A DNA stretch of 64,000 nt from Ricinus communis (lineage: Eukaryota; Streptophyta; Magnoliopsida; Malpighiales; Euphorbiaceae). Both the position numbers and the translations under genes were made by a program. Shown here one piece after another: positions 59,953-64,000 of this stretch; within the stretch, counting starts at the first letter, position 1, and every line of letters begins with the position of its first letter. Location: positions 12,035,582-12,099,581 of the forward strand of contig NC_063262.1 in NCBI RefSeq assembly GCF_019578655.1, written 5' to 3'. Under the pieces are notes generated by a model that saw only the letters and a program-made list of their open reading frames with translations, did no database searches and was not told the origin of the DNA.

Positions 59953-60413
59953 TTGCAAGGGGAGTAGGAGTTACTTGTCTCCTTGATTGCTTCTAATGGT
60001 GACTTCTTGGTTATTGTCGAGCGCTGTTGCTTCTTACTATGTATATTTGCGAGATATTTTGCACTTCTATTAATTGAACGTTTTTAAAAATTATCTCATA
60101 AGCATTTTTCTATTCAATATGATGTCATCACATAATTTGGTTCAAGCATAACTATAGTCATGTCTATGTGCCTGACTGAACTCCTGTCGTCAGTTAGCCT
60201 TTTTAGGTTTTCTGGCTGACTATTTTCTTTAGGATGCCCTGAATTTTGCCTAGGTCTATTTTTGCTAGATCTCTTAGTCAAGCGGCTTGTTTTATTTTGC
60301 TTTTTCTTTTCGTTTCAATTTTTCTCTTTATTTTCTTTCGTAATGGGTGTTGCCTTGCCTGTCTTGGTGAGCTTATACCTTTTTCATAGCCTATTAACCT
60401 TAGTACGACCTTT

Positions 60414-60430
60414 GGGGGGGGGGGGGGGGG
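60414..60430 (+). repeat. 17-base poly-G run
   Basis: Seventeen consecutive G after CCTTT. Such a run is rare in AT-rich plant DNA and can fold into a G-quadruplex. It is also prone to length error in sequencing. Confidence 0.9.
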
Positions 60431-60479
60431 CAAGTTTTGAGTGATGAGAGGATTTTTTTGTTGTATTTGCATAAGGTTT

Positions 60480-61403
60480 CTCTTTTTAGGATTAGTGTCA
60501 TATTGGCAGGCATGGGTCTTTTGTCTTTTCTATTTTTGCTTGTTTTGGGCTCGAGCATATTTTTGACTCAACTGGCTTGGTGAAGGAGTGGGTTGAGGCT
60601 TGGCATATCTTTGAAAGGTTTAAGACCGCACGACTTTTATTCCTAGTCATGAAGATCAAGATTCATGCCTCTGAGTCCATATTCACGGATGTGAAAAAGG
60701 GCTTCTCTATTTTTTGTGAAGAAGAACATAGGGGCTCATAGGTTTCGGTCCTAACCGTGAAACTCAAACTTCATTCCTGTGACATTTGATTCACGCCCGT
60801 GAAGACCAAGATTCCTAGTCGTGAACAATTATTCATGGGAAGGATGAATTCCTAGATTTTTAAAATCCAGTTTTATCCAAGGCTTCATGCCCGTGAAGAA
60901 AAGGTCACGCCCGTAAAGCTATATTTATTATGGTAGTTGAACGGCTTTTTACACTTTTGTGAAGCTTCAACGACTTTATTTTCACTAGACGTATATATTC
61001 ATTATTTCTAAGTAGTCTAGGGTAAGCAAGGTGCATTCTTTTGAGCCAAAAGTGTATTTACTCTCAACAACCACTAAAACCTTTCTATTATCTTCTTGTG
61101 AACAAGTTTCAAGCTAAAACTTGATCCTTATATAGTTGAGTGAATTAATTCTTGTATTCAAAGCTTAAAAGTGAGTTTGAGTGAATGGGTAGAGAATTAT
61201 TACTCTTGCAACTAAGATTGAGTGTCTTAGGTTGTGGGTTTGAGTGTTAGCCATTTAAAAAGAACACTTGGGTATAAGTTGAGTGTAAGCTTGCAAAATA
61301 TAAAGGTTTCTATCTACACCTAAAGTAGATTATTAGTGGATTCGAACTCTTAATTTATGCAACTTAGTCGGAGGTACATGACTCAAGTCGATATAAAGCT
61401 AGC
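60480..61403 (+). mobile_element. copia LTR fragment with CACG-CGTGAA motifs
   Basis: Non-coding. It shows repeated variants of TTCACG-CCGTGAA (60690-60920) and an end region with GTGTTAGCC, ATTAGTGGATTCGAACTC and CAACTTAGTCGGAGG, which match the 3' part of Sirevirus-type LTRs. It joins the Tat/Ogre-like integrase end abruptly near 61403. Confidence 0.5.
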
Positions 61404-64000
61404 ACTCACGACATTTCCTTATCAAAGCTATATAATCCTTTTCCATTGTTAACCAGTAATAACCTTGATGCATAATCTTTCTGGTTAACATTATGTCATT
61501 TATATAAGGCCCGCAAACTCCTTTTATGCATCTCTTCCATCACTACCTGCACTTCTGACTTAGTAACACATCAGAACTGGACACCTAAAGTCATTCTTCT
61601 ATACAACACTCCTTCATGGCTGAGGTAATTTATGGCTTGTAACTGTAGCGCATACCTTTCTTTCGTAGTTGCTTCTTTAGGATATACCTTGTCTTCTATA
61701 AACCTCTTCAGATCATAAAACCATGACTTCTCTTTTGGTCCCATCTAGACTTACATTATCTAAATTCTTTGATAACATGGTGCTCTGGAATTCACGATCA
61801 TAACTACTTCATTGGAAGTCGCGAGTAGTTGTCCCACATTGACGATAAGGTAGCTAGTGCATCAGCCATCTGGTTCTTATCTCACAGCAAGTGTATGAAT
61901 GAACACTTAGAAAAATTGCAAACCAAAGTCCTGAGGTAATTGACATATGGTTTCAATCTTTCTTCTTTCACGCCCCATTCCACAATGGCTTATTGGATCA
62001 CTAGCATGGAGTCCCTGTAGACCATCAACTGCTTTCCTCCTACTACCACTGCCACTTCTAATTCAAATAAACATGCTTCATGCTCTGTCGTGTTATTGGT
62101 CACTTTAAAGTCCAATCTCTTAGCCATTGGTAGCCTTTCTCCATCCGGCATACCTAAACCTGCACCTCTTACGTTTATAGCTCCGTCAAAGTACATCCTC
62201 CACTCTTGAATTTCGATTGCCTTTAGGTTCTCATCAAGAAACTCCAAATCCTAAGGGTCATTTCCTTCAATCGCATTTTGAGCTAAAAACTCTGCTAGAA
62301 CCCTACCTTTGACTATCTTGTACTCGATGTTAAATTATGTTAGGAGAACTAACCATCTAGTCAACTTTCCTGTAAGTGACAGAGCTGGATTTTCATTTAT
62401 ACCTAAATTAAATGAATCAATTTGTGTGGAATCAATGTCAAACATGCACATGTCATGATTATCAAAATGCACACTACCATTAGCACCTCAGTCCCAGCTA
62501 CTATAACAAGTTCGGGCTCCCCAGAGTAAGTCTTGTACTCCTGGACAAATACATCTTTTGAAGTCTTACCCTTTGGTTTACCCTCATCTTCATCTTTATG
62601 GTAACATAGACCCTGTCGTCTTTTAACCTTTAAAGTCTGGCAACTCCACGATACCCTGTTGGTGCTTCTCTAGCCATATTCCAAGCATGAAGTCCATCTT
62701 CTTGAACATGTTGCTACTTTAGGATCCATATAGTCCCTATAGATAATAATAACTTGGAATCTAGTAGAGGCTTCTAGGTCCTTCACAGCTTCTTAAATAG
62801 CCGAGACAATCTTATCACTTTTGGCGTTAATGGTTACTATTTCGCCTTTTTAAGGGAACTTGACCTTTTGATGCACAATTGAAGGAACTCCTCCTAGGGC
62901 ATTGAATCATGGCCTTTCCCATAACAGTGCAAAAGTTATTGAGATGTCCAGGATAGTGAACTCCACCTAGGATCTGATAGGACCCATCTTTACTGGTGCT
63001 GAGAATGTCCCTTCCACGTCTCTTTTTGTTTCATCATAGGCTCTTATGATCATATCTGATGGATTCATACACTTTTGCAGTCATTCCCAGCTTAAGGAGT
63101 ATATAAGAAGGACACACATTAATGGTTGACCCATCATCCACCATCACACATGGAGTCCTTTTTCCCTTAACCTTTGCTACTATATAGAGAACCTTGTTAT
63201 AGTCTCTTCCCTCGAGTGGTAAATCCTAATCCGAGAAAGTGATAATCCCAGTGGTCTTATTAGTTACCATTCTGATAATTTCTCCAAGGGTAGCCACCGT
63301 GTTGACTCTTATACTAGATAAGGCCTGGATTAAAGCCTTTATGTGACCAAATGAGTACATGAGTAGCTCCTAGATGTTAGTTCTCTTCTGTTCTTTCTTC
63401 AATTGTTCTAGTAACCCATTATCCCCTTCAGGAGCTTTCTCGACCTGTTTAAGTTCTTGAACCCCTGTGTCTTTGCCCACTGACTTGGTTTCTTTGTCAA
63501 AGTCATTGTCTGCCCAGATATCCTTTGCCCTAGCATCTTAAACCTTACACTCATCTCTAAAATTGTACCATATATTTATGACCATGACCAACTTCTTTTC
63601 TCCTTCCTTCCAAACCTCCAAAAGATAAGGTTAACATGTCGCTTGATCATCATCTGACCCTTAGCCATTTGGCATAATATCCTCAATTTGAATGTCAGCC
63701 GAAGAAGGCTTCGAATAGCGACCGTAAGGTTAAATTTGCTCGAAGGCTGTCCCAATAGATCTTCATATTCATACCGAGGAAGTTGCTCAACTTTCCATTC
63801 TCCACAATCAATCAAGTCTTGAATCTTGTGCTTGAGACGGTTGCACTAGTCAGTCACATGCTCGAAAGCCTGGTGATACTCACAATACTGACCATTGTGA
63901 GGTTTATGACTGTTCTTTGGTAATTGGGGTTTGAGTTTCCCACTTCATTTTAGGCGATGGAACACCACGGATAATGATGCCCCCAACTCAGTGAAGGTTC
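61404..64000 (-). pseudogene. Tat/Ogre-like Ty3/gypsy gag end, protease, RNase H and integrase start
   Basis: Minus strand, read from 64000. Gag end: GEWKVEQLPRYEYEDLLGQP near 63790. Protease region about 63310-63050: GEIIRMVTNKTTGIITFSD, then VMVDDGSTINVCPSYILLKL, the D-x-GS-x-N form of the active site. Connection: GKLTRWLVLL (about 62375). RNase H 62247-61990: EWRMYFDGAINVRGAGLGMP, VTNNTTEHEACLFELEVAVV and GGKQLMVYRDSMLVIQ. Integrase zinc region near 61770-61410: EVQVVMEEMHK, then a shifted GYYWLTMEKDY and RKCREC. The RT fingers-palm part is missing between about 62400 and 62900. Several stops are present. Confidence 0.75.

Noticed and set aside
1..64000. CRISPR array, prophage or bacterial operon
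   Set aside because: Intron structure, plant gene families and LTR retrotransposons show nuclear plant DNA; no spaced repeat array is present.

Overview
This is nuclear DNA from a flowering plant, almost certainly a eudicot. The base composition is AT-rich. Plant-type genes with GT-AG introns are separated by long stretches of broken LTR retrotransposons (Sirevirus-type Ty1/copia and Athila-like and Tat/Ogre-like Ty3/gypsy), a LINE fragment, a hAT relic and a Mutator-type MITE. The two host genes match conserved eudicot families. Assignment to a particular order, such as Malpighiales, would be a guess.

Layout. 1-3.7 kb: minus-strand Tat/Ogre-like gag with its leader/LTR region. 3.7-16.4 kb: a decayed Sirevirus (gag, protease, start of integrase; then RT end, RNase H and a 3' ORF), split by an Athila-like Ty3/gypsy deletion derivative at 7.0-13.3 kb. 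16.4-18.3 kb: AT-rich, with a 3 x 42-bp tandem repeat. 18.3-29.5 kb: a SEUSS-family transcriptional co-regulator paralog in nine coding exons. All of its splice sites are usable, but its 5' coding end is broken, a 402-bp in-frame duplication sits in exon 1, and it ends early at a frameshift. 29,549-41,539: one insertion flanked by GTGCA target-site duplications. Inside it two gag-pol arms of a Ty3/gypsy element face each other as a giant imperfect palindrome. 42.5-50.1 kb: LINE ORF1 fragment, a second Sirevirus 3' half, and an Athila-like solo LTR with ACTAG duplications. 50.8-54.5 kb: an apparently intact two-exon BTB/POZ-like gene on the minus strand, related to Arabidopsis At2g13690. 55.1-57.0 kb: hAT relic. 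57.4-64 kb: a possible GRF zinc-finger relic, copia LTR pieces, a short pararetrovirus-like fragment, and a minus-strand Tat/Ogre-like pol.

The BTB-like gene is the only clearly intact host gene. The SEUSS paralog may still be expressed as a shortened protein, or it may be a young pseudogene. The most unusual object is the palindromic retroelement just 3' of it. Its structure (target-site duplications, an 8-bp inverted microhomology at the turn, a 3'UTR-gag joint inverted in both arms, and a second small LTR palindrome at its left end) suggests aberrant reverse transcription with fold-back priming before integration. No CRISPR, rRNA or convincing tRNA gene was seen.
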